Made by a program: the position numbers and the translations under genes. Shown piece after piece: positions 48,916-59,224 of a DNA stretch of 64,000 nucleotides (position 1 is the stretch's first letter; each line of letters starts with the position of its first letter). Origin of the DNA: Cubamyces lactineus. Taxonomy: Eukaryota; Basidiomycota; Agaricomycetes; Polyporales; Polyporaceae. The notes beneath the pieces are model-generated. The model had not been told where the DNA came from. It saw nothing but the letters and a program-made list of their open reading frames with translations, and searched no databases. The stretch spans positions 620,001 through 684,000 of the forward strand of contig JACDTU010000002.1 of NCBI GenBank assembly GCA_022376465.1, written 5' to 3'.

Positions 48916-50434
48916 TCAAGCCTGCGGCTCAGGAGCAAAGCGTGAAAGAGACGACCCAGCGGAGTGAGTGCTTCGGGTGGAACGGCGCGGCGCAGTAGCC
49001 GGCTGGAGGGCAGGTTGCTCGCCTTGATCCATCTGCTCGATCTCAGTGGGTGCACCTGAAGACCGGGAAGCGTCGCTTGCCATCGCCGCCAGAGTGCTGC
49101 TTCTCCCGGCACCCTTCTCTGGAGGCGCAGGACGATCTTCACTGGTCGCCTCGGGCTGGATTTGCGTGCGACTAACCGTTGCTTGCCCGCGTGGGTAGAG
49201 TGCACGAGCGCGACCCTCCTGGCTACTTTGACTACGGTACGCGCTATCCTGCTTGACAGACACTTCATTTTTATTGTCATGACGGAAGTCGCGCAATTGG
49301 GTCTTCTTCTCTTTGATGATCGTTTTCTTCAGTTTAGCGAATCTGTTTGTTATAGCGCGCTATCAACAAGTCCGGAAGGATATTGAGATACCATCACCAA
49401 TGGCAATGAAGTTGAGCCAAGACTTACCTTCGCTCGTCGCTCGTCTTTGTCAATAGAGCACTCCAAGACAACAAGAAATGAGGGTTGAAATAGCGCCTTC
49501 GAGTTCTCGTCATTGCTGACAACATGCAGTAATGCCCACAGGCATTTCTTCGTGGGATGGAATTGTCGCACATTCTGGGACCATATCTCCTCGTACAGTG
49601 GTTCGCAGAAGAAGATGACAGTGGGCATCAATAGAGTCTTCTCTAAATGTTTGATTTCCTCTTCCAGGTCTGCGATGTTTTTGTCATAGTGGCCGGTAGG
49701 CTTTCGCTGAGCCTGGGCTGCTTGACCCGCCTCAACAACACCTTGTTGGCTCTCGGTAGGGGATTCGCTTTCGTCCCTCTTGAATGAGAGAAGGCTGAAG
49801 CGATCGCCGATCAAGGGGAACACAAAGCACTCGGTTAAGGTGGGGTCTGCTTTGAATGCGTAGCGGACCTGATCGTTGTACTGCTGATAGGCAGAAAATA
49901 TGGCGTTTTCAAGCAACACATCGGCGCCTTCTTCCACGGGTTTATTATTTGCCACTTGACGTGGGAACGCCTTGCATTCGCCGAGAAGGGGGCTACGAGG
50001 TCCCTCTACTGACCAATCAGGCTTACGGAAGCTTGCGCTACCTGCCTCTCTCAGAGGAGGCTCTACCTTGTATGATGCATACGGACCTACAATGTACGCA
50101 AGTCAAAAGTGTGACCCCACGCTGTAATAAGACACAAAAGGTAATTGAGAATAACAACTCACACGGATCGAAGAACGCGCTGAATAGAAATCTAGCAACA
50201 GCAGCGACCTTGCTCTCATTTGTTGGATCCGCTTTTGAACTCATAACAAGTTCAGTGAACTTGGCCCAGAAAACGGTATTGAGAAACAGGATTCCCTATG
50301 TGAGCCGAGTATATCAATCGCTATTCCTCAACTGGAAACGTCAGGATACTGACATCTGGATCGTTGTAGGCCTGCTTAAGATGGAGACTCAGCGAATTGA
50401 GGGGCGGTTGACTGGTGTGAGGGAGCGAGGACAT
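48916..50434 (-). CDS. Uncharacterised protein with a PD-(D/E)xK-like motif
   Basis: Four exons (50434-50333, 50295-50163, 50086-49428, 49359-48916) give 445 residues with all phases agreeing. I do not recognise the family. Residues about 100-117 read KPDW...LLGECK, that is Asp102, then Glu115-x-Lys117, which fits the core of PD-(D/E)xK nuclease-fold proteins; ADVLLENAIFSAYQQYNDQV behind it would be a helix of such a fold. The second half is helical and charged (EEEIKHLEKTLL), and the C-terminal 150 residues are disordered and basic. The start is MSSLPHTSQPPLNSL. It lies inside the RING array on the opposite strand. Being a nuclease-fold protein is a hypothesis; catalytic activity is not shown. 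Confidence 0.7.
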
Positions 50435-51236
50435 TATCGTCAAAATGTATGGCGAGCCGGGGAAATGGCTTTGCTGCTGTCGAGAATGCGAGCGATCCAC
50501 ACTATATATATATCCATGCTCATACTCATTAGCAGTGCTGTAGAATTGTGGCGTTAGCTCTCTTCAGTAGTAGCCTTGGCTAAGCCTCTCGTATGAGGGT
50601 TGCCCCAATCCTGATCAGCTCAGGTATGGCGCATCATCAAGCGGGGGCAACTGTGGCGCAATGAGCATCTACATGGGTTATACACCAGAACTCGATGGCA
50701 ATATCTATATTCCCATTGGTCTGTACTACTGTACAACGATCGAGTACGACTACATGGCTAGTCGGCGGAATGCTCTGCACATTGCGGACTTAGACCTTGT
50801 TAGCTCAACGCCATCTGCGAAGTCACGCCTCAACGGCGCCTCAGGCGGCACAAGCCCGGCAACTCAGGTTACAACCTGCATGGTCCCGACACCCGCCTGA
50901 CAAAGGCTCCGCCACTACGGCTGCTACGCCCCAAGGACCATTCGTACGAGGAGATATTGAGGCGTTGAGGCGTTGAGGCGTTGAGGCAATAAGGCGCGCG
51001 GCGTTGAGGCATCGCGGTGTGAACTTGATTGAAAACAAGCGAGACGTCTGCCGGCTTAGCCACTCCGGGCATTCCCGCATCATCGGTCTACCTCACGCGC
51101 ATCGTGGGCATGGTCTCTGACATTTATATAAACTACCAGCTCGGCCTTTTGTTCTGGCAGCCCTCGACCATCCTTGCACGTAACTGGCTTAACCGTTTGC
51201 CCACTCCAAAAAGCAACAGAGCGTCCTTGCAGCGTC
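50435..51236. other. divergent intergenic region with 8-base repeats
   Basis: 802 bases between two divergent uncharacterised genes. Contains the GTTGAGGC repeats at 50956-50987. No gene recognised. Confidence 0.4.
50956..50987. repeat. four tandem copies of (G/A)TTGAGGC
   Basis: One ATTGAGGC and three GTTGAGGC units, followed by degenerate units up to about 51,010. The unit length equals that of the repeat at 46,842, but the sequence differs. Confidence 0.9.
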
Positions 51237-52138
51237 ATGGAAAACATTGCGGAAGAGTATCCGGCAGACTACAGTGTATTCTTCGACGATAATCCTCCGG
51301 ACCCCTCCACCCAAGAAATGAGATTGCGGGTAGGCCCATCCCAGAATTCCAAGTCTATGTGATATGTCTGGATCTGACCTCGTAATCATCACGTCGGTTC
51401 AAGATACTGCACGAGTATGGCCAAAAGCTCCAGCCAATACCCTTCGCCCAATTGTCCCCTTCCGTTGTAAATGCTCTCGAGATGTATTATCGTAAACGAC
51501 GGGCGACTCCGTACGTGAGGGACTTCCTTCCGGATGCGCAGGCGCCTGGACGTCTCCTCAACCTCGGTGTTCGCTTCACCCTGGACGAGGCCAGAGAAAT
51601 TGTCCGTAAGCTCCCCGAAGATAGTCTCACAGATGACGATCTGGAGAATCCCAAGTACAGAAGGCCTGTAGTGCTCTTGAACCACGTCAAATGGTGCTTG
51701 GAAGATATACTGTATGACGAAGACTCGGAGCTTTGCCAGTACCACAAATTCGTCACCTTCATCAGCACCCCGAGTCATCAGCAGCACAATCCTGCATGCG
51801 GCGTCCTGACTCTGCACCCCAAACATTCCTGGCCCGATATCGAGTCCCAGACTGGCGATGCGAAGAAGGTGATTGACAATGTGTTCACGCGCGTGAAGAC
51901 GATCTTGGGGTGTGATGAGATGGAGATACAATGGCACTTCAATATCCACGAGTTTACTCCTTCCTTGCGGTATGCGAATCCTAGTACTAAGTAAATCCGG
52001 CTACATTTCTGATGCACCGACAGGCACAACGGACCCTGGAAGCCATTCAATGTGGAGACGGTGCTGGGACCCTGGGCCAAATTCTACCATCCCGGCGTAG
52101 GGTTGATTGTGAATGACGAAGGTGAACTGTCACACTAG
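51237..52138 (+). CDS. Uncharacterised protein
   Basis: Three exons (51237-51329, 51404-51969, 52024-52138) give 257 residues. It begins MENIAEEYPADYSVFFDD and has a globular-looking body rich in aromatic residues (NHVKWCLEDILYDEDSELCQ, MEIQWHFNIHEFTPSLR), ending GPWAKFYHPGVGLIVNDEG. No membrane span, signal peptide, zinc site or nucleotide-binding motif is visible. I do not recognise the family. The splice signals are canonical and the exon sum is exact, which supports a real gene. It lies between two uncharacterised or broken genes inside the RING array. Confidence 0.65.
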
Positions 52139-52904
52139 CTTGTACGACAGCCATAGTGATACAGATGTCTCCCCGGTGTCCACCATACAAAGCTGCCTGC
52201 ACAACCGCCTACTACGTGTTTGAAATGCCAATGTATCTAGAAGTTGTCGAATATACACAGTCCGCAATCCATAGCAACGATGTTTCATCCCTACTTACAT
52301 GCCGACACGCTTGATCAACTAGAAGGGACGCAACAAGCATTATCCACTGCAATTGACACGCCAGCCCGTATAGACATTAGGCCAAGGGCTGAGTATGCTT
52401 CCACAAGACCCGGCGTACATCCACAGATAAGACGGGGCCCTTCGCGGAGAAGAGGAACAATTATCGTCACCACCTATTCCCCAGGCACAAATTTCTTCTC
52501 GCGACGCGAGCTCTCTACCGCGTCCCGAGCCTACTCCTTCACCCGCTATCGATAATCCTCGTAGGTCCTTCGCGAGACCGCACGTCTTGCACTGCAGAGA
52601 ATGTTACTGTAGCGTTAGAAGAGACCTGGCCCCATAACGCCTGCATCCCTCTAGACGAAGAGATCTCTGCACCAGCCTGAGAGGACGCGGTGGCCCGCGG
52701 GGAATATGTGCGCACGGTCCGGATACGGGGAGATGGAGTACGTGGAGGAGTAACTGGTTCAGAATGGGCGTTTCTGAGACTGTCGACGATGTGTCATTGG
52801 GGCGTAGACTGGGGGTCCGCGTCCATCGAGTCTCTGACGCGGTTAGAAGCTCGCCAATTAGAGCACTTTGCGGATACGGCGAGGTTCTTCTCCGTAAAAA
52901 CATG
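52139..52904. other. no supportable gene
   Basis: About 770 bases. A plus-strand frame of 103 codons (52244-52555) has no recognisable feature. The catalytic half of the neighbouring myotubularin relic would be expected here on the minus strand, but I could not find its Cys-x5-Arg loop. Confidence 0.4.
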
Positions 52905-54000
52905 CTGCATTCGTCCTTGAGCGGGCATTAACGACCAGGTTGGTCATCGTCGCGTCATACGCCGGACCCGTGCCGACGCGCAACTCAGGGGGTTGTGATA
53001 CGTTTGGAAGACGGCTTCAATCAATTCCTCGTCCTGGATCGAGCGATTGTCCGCCAGCCCCACCATGGGCTGACTAGAGCGCGTAATCGAGCCCTGTGGC
53101 ACGCCAACGTAGCGTTTCAGACTAGTGGCAAAAGAGTATGTGGTGCGGGCTCACGTACGTAGTTCGCCCAATGCAGGTAGGTGAGGACAGGTATTCGGCA
53201 TTTACTGCGGAACGTGGCGGCGTATTGTAGCGTCGTGTCGCTAATTCGGGTCGGAACGACGAGGCGCAGAGGGTACGTCGGAGAGAACTAAAAATCCTGA
53301 GGCGTGAATCAAGAGAAGAGGGGATCGGACGTGCGACGGAGACGCACAGAGTAATCCTTGTTAATGTCGGTGAAGCGTCAGGCCTTGGAGCGCGTGCCGA
53401 TGCCCACGCGCAGGAACTCTTCGCGCGGCGCGCAGGGAGTATATTGAACATCCGTTGATTATGGTAAACGGTGGTTCGTGTCGTAGAAGAACGCATATGG
53501 TTCACCGAGGCTTTCGGAGAGATTGGTCAATATCAGTATAGCGCCTATAGCGCACAAAGACCTAGATGCTCACTTGCGACCGTAAGTTCCTTGACGCTAT
53601 CGAACACGTTCATCGCATCCTGCTATGTCGTCAAGGACAGGAACACTGTCTCGAATATGCGGTTGTGTATCGTCAAGGGGAAATAGCCTTGCAAAGTCAT
53701 GGGCATCCGAGGCACGAGCGATATGAGAGGGCACGGAACCTGCGAATGTCCACATAGCAGAAGAGACTGTTAGCTAATACCTGCATTCATATTAGCTTAG
53801 ACTGACCTACATCTCCTCCCTCCCCTTTTCGCTATAATGAACGATCGGATGGTGTGCGGTGAGATGCAGAGTGCCGCTAGTCGCGTTCCCGCTCTTCGAA
53901 GTTCGTACACAGCACTCCCTCGACCTGCAAGAGCTTGTGAGCGATATCCATAGCAACAGAGCTTTTCAGATCGTACCTTCGTCACTCACAAGGCATCCAT
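52905..54000 (-). pseudogene. myotubularin-like phosphatase relic
   Basis: The minus strand from ATG 54000 reads MDAL*VTKVEGVL (with an intron), GTLHLTAHH, MPMTLQGYFPLTIHNRIFET, NVFDSVKEL, PREEFLRVGIGTRSKA*RF, TDINKDYS, FSPTYPLRLVVPTRISDTTL, IPVLTYLHWANYG and ITRSSQPMVGL, then NLVVNAR. This is the N-terminal GRAM/PH and early phosphatase part of fungal myotubularin, in order. Lesions: TGA at codon 5 (53986-53988), TAG at 53623-53625, Trp to TGA at 53378-53380, and a frameshift near 52,980. The intron borders are still visible. The catalytic Cys-x5-Arg part is missing or unrecognisable. It was once a phosphoinositide 3-phosphatase gene; the functional copy should be elsewhere in the genome. 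Confidence 0.9.
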
Positions 54001-54504
54001 GCCGTTATGGTGGTTGCACTCAGAACCAACGCCCGCTGCACGACTTCAAGCTGAGTCGTGTCTGCAGTCGAGCGGCACCGTGACAAGCGCCCATACTGTA
54101 CAGTGCCCTCAAGATGGGCGCTAGACTACCGTGCTTGGACCTTGACCGTGATGTGCTCAGGCTCAGCTCTCCCCTTTAAGTTTGTACTATGACTTCCATT
54201 CATCTAGGTTGTCGTATGGTGCTATTATATAAGCCTCTACGAAACCTACACTTTGAGGCAGACCCTCATACACAGAGTTACACGCTACGTCTGCGTCTCA
54301 GCACGTGCGTGAGAGGTACACACGCTCTCACGATGGACACAAGGCCGCACCGCCTTGATAGTGCTGTGTGCCCCGCATGGGCAACAGCGCTCGTGATTAC
54401 TGATCATCACAAGTCTATTTGAAGCAGGGCTGCGGGGTGCCTATAGAATTCCGTATGTCGTGAGTCTCAGTACTCTTCTTTATCAACCTTGGTCCTCACA
54501 TGTC
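54001..54504. other. intergenic region before RING copy B
   Basis: 504 bases, divergent between the myotubularin relic and RING copy B. No gene recognised. Confidence 0.4.
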
Positions 54505-56437
54505 ATGAACGAAACCCTCATAGACTTGGAGGCCGCGCCAGGACTGCCAATGGCAGAAGCACCGTTATCGTCTTTCGAGGCTCGAATGCACACCCTGCAG
54601 GGCCCGGACATACGACCGATATCATCCGTACCAGATACGTCGCGCGACAATGTCTCTCAGCCTGAGGCTCCTACAGGACAGCCCAGCCCCAACGATCCTC
54701 CCGCGGTTAGTTCAGCTGCCTCGCAACCACGCAAGATCGTTCCTGCCCCATGGTTCTTTGCCAGAGTGAGAGCAGTCTATATAGGCCGTGCGGAATTCAT
54801 ACCAGGCAAGATCAGCCACCGATGGCTCATCGTGTGTGAGGTCGGCTTCCTCATCACCGCACTAGGGCAGGTACGATGGCTAATCACGCCAATTACTGTG
54901 TATACTGTACTGAGCACGTTTCCTGTTCGCTTGGCGTACTAGATAGCGCTTACCGCAGTGCTAATGTATCTCGGAGCCACCAACAGGGATCGAGAAACCG
55001 GAGTCAAGTCGGAGCTTGAAGCGTGTCCCGAGCTTGCAGTGGTCGACATTCTTTGGCTGTCGCATCCTGTATATATTGGCTACTTCCTGCTTTGGGCTCA
55101 TTGGCTCAAACGGAAGGTCTTGTGAGTCCACCGTGAAAACTGAACCGGGCGCGTGTGTTAACCAGTCACGATAGACGTTTGAATATAGTACGCCTGGTCA
55201 CCGCTGCGTCCCAGTCATCGGATGTCGATGGAGACCCTCCAGATGGTGCTCAAAATGAGCGTACGGAAGCCACAGTGCCGGGACAGAGGCTGTCTGATGA
55301 AGACATGAAGAAGCTCCTCCCTACCCCACTGAACATCTTGATCCACATGAGGTACGGGTTTGCTGACAGGACGTTCCTATGGTTAGCTCATTTTAGCTTC
55401 ACAGACTTGTAGCCCTGGCCCCGCTTCTGACATGGATCCTCTACTTTATCACACTACCGACGTGGTTAGCTCGCCGACACCACTGTCTATCAACATCTCC
55501 GCACATCTATCTGCTTACGGCCGTCATTGTCAGCGTTGTCAATCTGCGGATCATGGTGTATAGCTGGGGTACCCTACTCTACAGGGTACGTGATTCCTCG
55601 ACTCATTTGATGTAAAGTCTAACCTTGATCCATCCTTCCAGGGAGTCGATTATCTCATGCGCACCTTACGATCGCGCCTGCCCTCAGTTGTCCCACTTTC
55701 TCAGGCCGCACTTGACCGCATCCCCTTGGTCATATACCGTGCTGCTGATTGCGACGTACCTCTCATCGAAGCCAGCATCTCACATCGTGACTCAGCGACT
55801 ACGACATCTCCTGGTCAAACGCATCCGAAGAATCGCTTGCAGCCGTCTGGGCTGTTCCGAGTCTTCCCCAAACCAATGGCTCCGCCGTTGCGGCTGCCAG
55901 ACGTCGAAGACGGCACGGAAGAGACGCCTCTGCTCAACCTGGAGGGGCCATCGGATGTCGAGGAGAACCCAGAGGGAATGCCTCTGATCGATCTTGCCGA
56001 GGGCTCGTCGGCTGCTGTGGCACCTGTACAGGATTCACCTTACCCGTATATCACTGTGCCCGACGATGAAGCGAAGTGCACGATCTGTCTCTGCGATTTC
56101 ACGGACTCGAGCGGCCTCGCAGTCACTACAGAACTTGACGTCCAGTTGATACGCTTGAATGACTCGGATCCAACCCGATCGGACGAACCTGGACATGGGG
56201 CGCTGCTACGGCGTCTTAGCTGCGGGCATATCTATCATGTACGTGCGCTCGCTGACTCCGTATTCTATACTTGTTGACGCAAATGCGGTTGTTTACCAGA
56301 AGGAGTGCATTGACCCGTGGCTCATAGAGAAGTCGGGGCGTTGTCCGTATTGTCAGAAAGCGGTCGAGATACCGGGGACGGTGGTGAAGTGGAGTTTCTG
56401 GAGGATTCTGAAGTACGGATATCGCAGATTAAGCTAA
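54505..56437 (+). CDS. Four-span membrane RING-H2 protein, copy B
   Basis: Six exons (54505-54870, 54943-55121, 55175-55351, 55405-55585, 55642-56238, 56300-56437) give 545 residues. The N-terminal cytosolic region has PAPWFFARVRAVYIGRAEF. Four spans follow (around RWLIVCEVGFLITALGQ, LWLSHPVYIGYFLLWAHW, LAPLLTWILYFITL and IYLLTAVIVSVVNL), then the linker PLSQAALDRIPLVIYRAAD. The RING-H2 has CTIC, a 44-residue loop, SCGHIYHKECIDPW and CPYC. All zinc ligands are present. The start is placed at the ATG that aligns with copy C (MNETLIDL and MDPDEREPLIDL). It should be an E3 ligase in a membrane; no substrate can be inferred. Closest to copy C. Confidence 0.9.
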
Positions 56438-56896
56438 GTCAAGGGCTGGTAAGTGGCCTTGAACTTGCGTATGCTACAGGATTACTAGAGAGAAGAGCAT
56501 ATTCCCTGCCGGATCTCGCATGGGAAATACGACCTTCCAGGGCTGAACCGGTGTATATATGTTTTGCTGCTCAGCGTGCAAGTCATAACTACCGTATTTG
56601 AGCACTGCCAGTGCATGGTCCCTAAGCCCAACTAGCGTCTCTTTGCATCTCCGAGTCTCGTTCATATGGGCACACGCGTTGCTCGCAGCTATGCCCGCGC
56701 TCTCACAGCGGACACGGTAGAGCACTGCTTCGATAGTGCCTCGGCAGCACCAGGCACTCAATTAGCGCCATTATGACCTGTTTCGGCGCGGCGGTGCGGG
56801 CAGTCTCGCCAGTGCATATATATCGAATAGGTCGACTCGGAGTATGTGGGTACGCACGCTCATGTTCTCTGCCCTCGCCAGTATTTCTCCCTTATC
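56438..56896. other. intergenic region between copies B and C
   Basis: 459 bases between tandem copies. No gene recognised. Confidence 0.4.
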
Positions 56897-58853
56897 ATGG
56901 ATCCAGACGAACGTGAGCCCCTCATAGACTTGACTTCTGCACCGACCTCGCCGGCAGCAGAAACACCGCCACCCTATTCTGAGGCTACGATCCACAACTC
57001 TAAGCCGAGATTGGACGCGCCGTCAACTACCGCGGAAACGTTGGGCAGAGACGATGCTCCGGGGCAACAGCCTGACAATACTACCGCCACTGCATCGACC
57101 CCTTCTCCGGATCCGCCGCGTAGGCTTACTCTTGCCCCGTGGTACTTCGCCAGAGTGTGTGCAGTGTACATAGGCCCGGTGCAGTACGTTCCGGGCAAGA
57201 TCAACAATCGGTGGCTCATAGTGAGCGAGGTCATATTCTACGTGATTACAGCAATACAGGTACGTTGACCAATCGCCGTGTAGTTCAACCAATCCAGTCT
57301 CACTTTGGGTTTCGTTTCTGTAGATACCACTCACCGCGGTGCTGACCGTGCTCGGGGCTATCAACAAGGATAAGGAGCACGGTGTAAAGTCAGAGCTCGG
57401 AGCGTGTCCCGAGCTTGCTGTCGTCAACGTCCTATGGCTATTGCGCCCTGCGTATATCGGCTACTTCTTGCTTTGGGCCTATTTGCTGAGGCGGAAGGTC
57501 ATGTGAGTCTTACATTGGCATCGGAACGAGCTTTCGTGCCAACTGGTTGTGATTACCAGACGATTGAGGAAGTTCCAACAAGCACGATCGCCAAACCTCG
57601 ATGCGGCTCTTGCAGATGGTACCCAAGCTGAGCATACGGATGCCACCACTGCGGGGCGTAGACTGTCCGACGAAGAGCTGAAGAAGCTGCTCCCTAGCCC
57701 GCTGAACATATTGATCCATCTGAGGTTAATTGATATTCGCTGAGAACGACATCTTATGATTCGACTCACCGTTCTTTTCCAGACTCGTAGCCCTGTCCCC
57801 GCTTGTGACGTGGGTCTTGAACGTCATCACGCTATCGACGTGGTGGGCTCGTGTGGAACACTGCCGGTCAACATCCCCTCACGTCTTCCTACTTGCGAGT
57901 ATTATTCTCATCGCTGTCAACGTGTCCTTCATGGTGTACTTCGGATTTATGTTCAGCTCGGTACGTCTGACGCGTCTGGGCCGGAGTTTGATACGACCTC
58001 TGACGTCCCATGTCTGTTACCAGGCACTCCAGGATCTCATACGTGGAATACGATCGCGCTTGCCCTCGGTCGCTCCACTCTCTCAATCTGCAGTTGACCG
58101 CATCCCATTGGTGGTCTACCGCGCTGCCGATTGCGGCGCTCCTCCCTCCGACGCCGATCTCTCGCAGCACGTCGTGGTGCCGACGCAGTGGGGGCCGGCC
58201 GCTGTTATCTCCCCTAGCCGAACGCGCCCAAAACACAGCAGGCAAGTCGACGTCTTCCGTACGGTCCGCAACCCGAATGCTTCGTCACGGCTGCCCGACG
58301 CTGAAGATGGCACGGAGGCGACACCTCTCCTCAACCTAGAGAGTTCGTCAGATATTGAGGACGATATGGAAGCAACACCTCTACTCAACCTGGCTGGGAG
58401 GCCCCCGGCTGTGACCCATGATGCGACTTACCCTTATGTTACCCTATCTGAAGACGAGGCCAAGTGCACGATATGTTTGTGCGACTTCACGGATTCCAGC
58501 GGGCTTGGCGCTGTTGCGGCTCAGGGTGTACGGTCAGGTGTTGAAGTGGGACATGTATCCGAAGAAGATATCGGACATCACGCAGTAGACGAAGTCATGA
58601 GTACGCCTCCGCTGCTACGGCAGCTGAGCTGCGGGCATGTCTACCATGTACGTGTACCTGCATTTTCGTGTCTGACCTCTGTTAATGCAAGTCTGGTTTT
58701 AACTTTTTTCAGAAGGAATGCATTGACCCTTGGCTTACGCAGAAGTCGGGGCGTTGTCCGTATTGTCAGAAAGCGGTTGAGGTACCGGGGAAAGTGAGGT
58801 GGAGTTTCTGGAAGTTTTTGAAGTGCGAATGTCAGTGTCAAAGGTCACGCTAA
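56897..58853 (+). CDS. Four-span membrane RING-H2 protein, copy C
   Basis: Six exons (56897-57259, 57324-57502, 57560-57724, 57783-57960, 58024-58647, 58713-58853) give 549 residues with the same phases as copy B. It shares LAPWYFARVCAVYIGPVQY, four spans, the linker LSQSAVDRIPLVVYRAAD, and the RING-H2 CTIC, a 51-residue loop, SCGHVYHKECIDPW and CPYC. The tail repeats the short duplicated motif ATPLLNLE...ATPLLNLA before the RING. The third intron has an atypical donor GTTAAT. The C terminus is more cysteine-rich than in copy B (KCECQCQRSR). Same predicted role. Confidence 0.9.
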
Positions 58854-59224
58854 GTTGAGGTAGTTGGGAAGTGGTCTGATGTATTCGAACGTACGTACAA
58901 TAGTATGAACCATCTTGAACTCGGACGAACTCGGAAAGATGATCAATGCATCCGACGCCGGCACAAAGATCGCAGTAGTCCCGCTCTAGCAGCTGCGCTA
59001 GCTAGCGTCCTTGGACTTGTTCCAGCCTGCGTGGCCGCAGTCCGCAGAGAGGGTTACCAGCGCTAGCGGTCAGGACGGTGGCTATTCCATTAGACGCCGA
59101 ACGGCCGTGAAAGCGATGCAGCCGAGGCCGAGAACGGCGAGCTTCTCAATCACTATGACACTTTCCCCGTCCTTACACACTCTCCGCCACTTCCACCCAT
59201 GACCCCTTCCTCGTCCTCACATCC
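58854..59224. other. intergenic region between copies C and D
   Basis: 371 bases; nothing recognised apart from expected untranslated regions. Confidence 0.4.

Noticed and set aside
52244..52555. 103-codon frame on the plus strand in the RING array
   Set aside because: No recognisable feature and no match to the RING family; may be chance in a relic-rich region.
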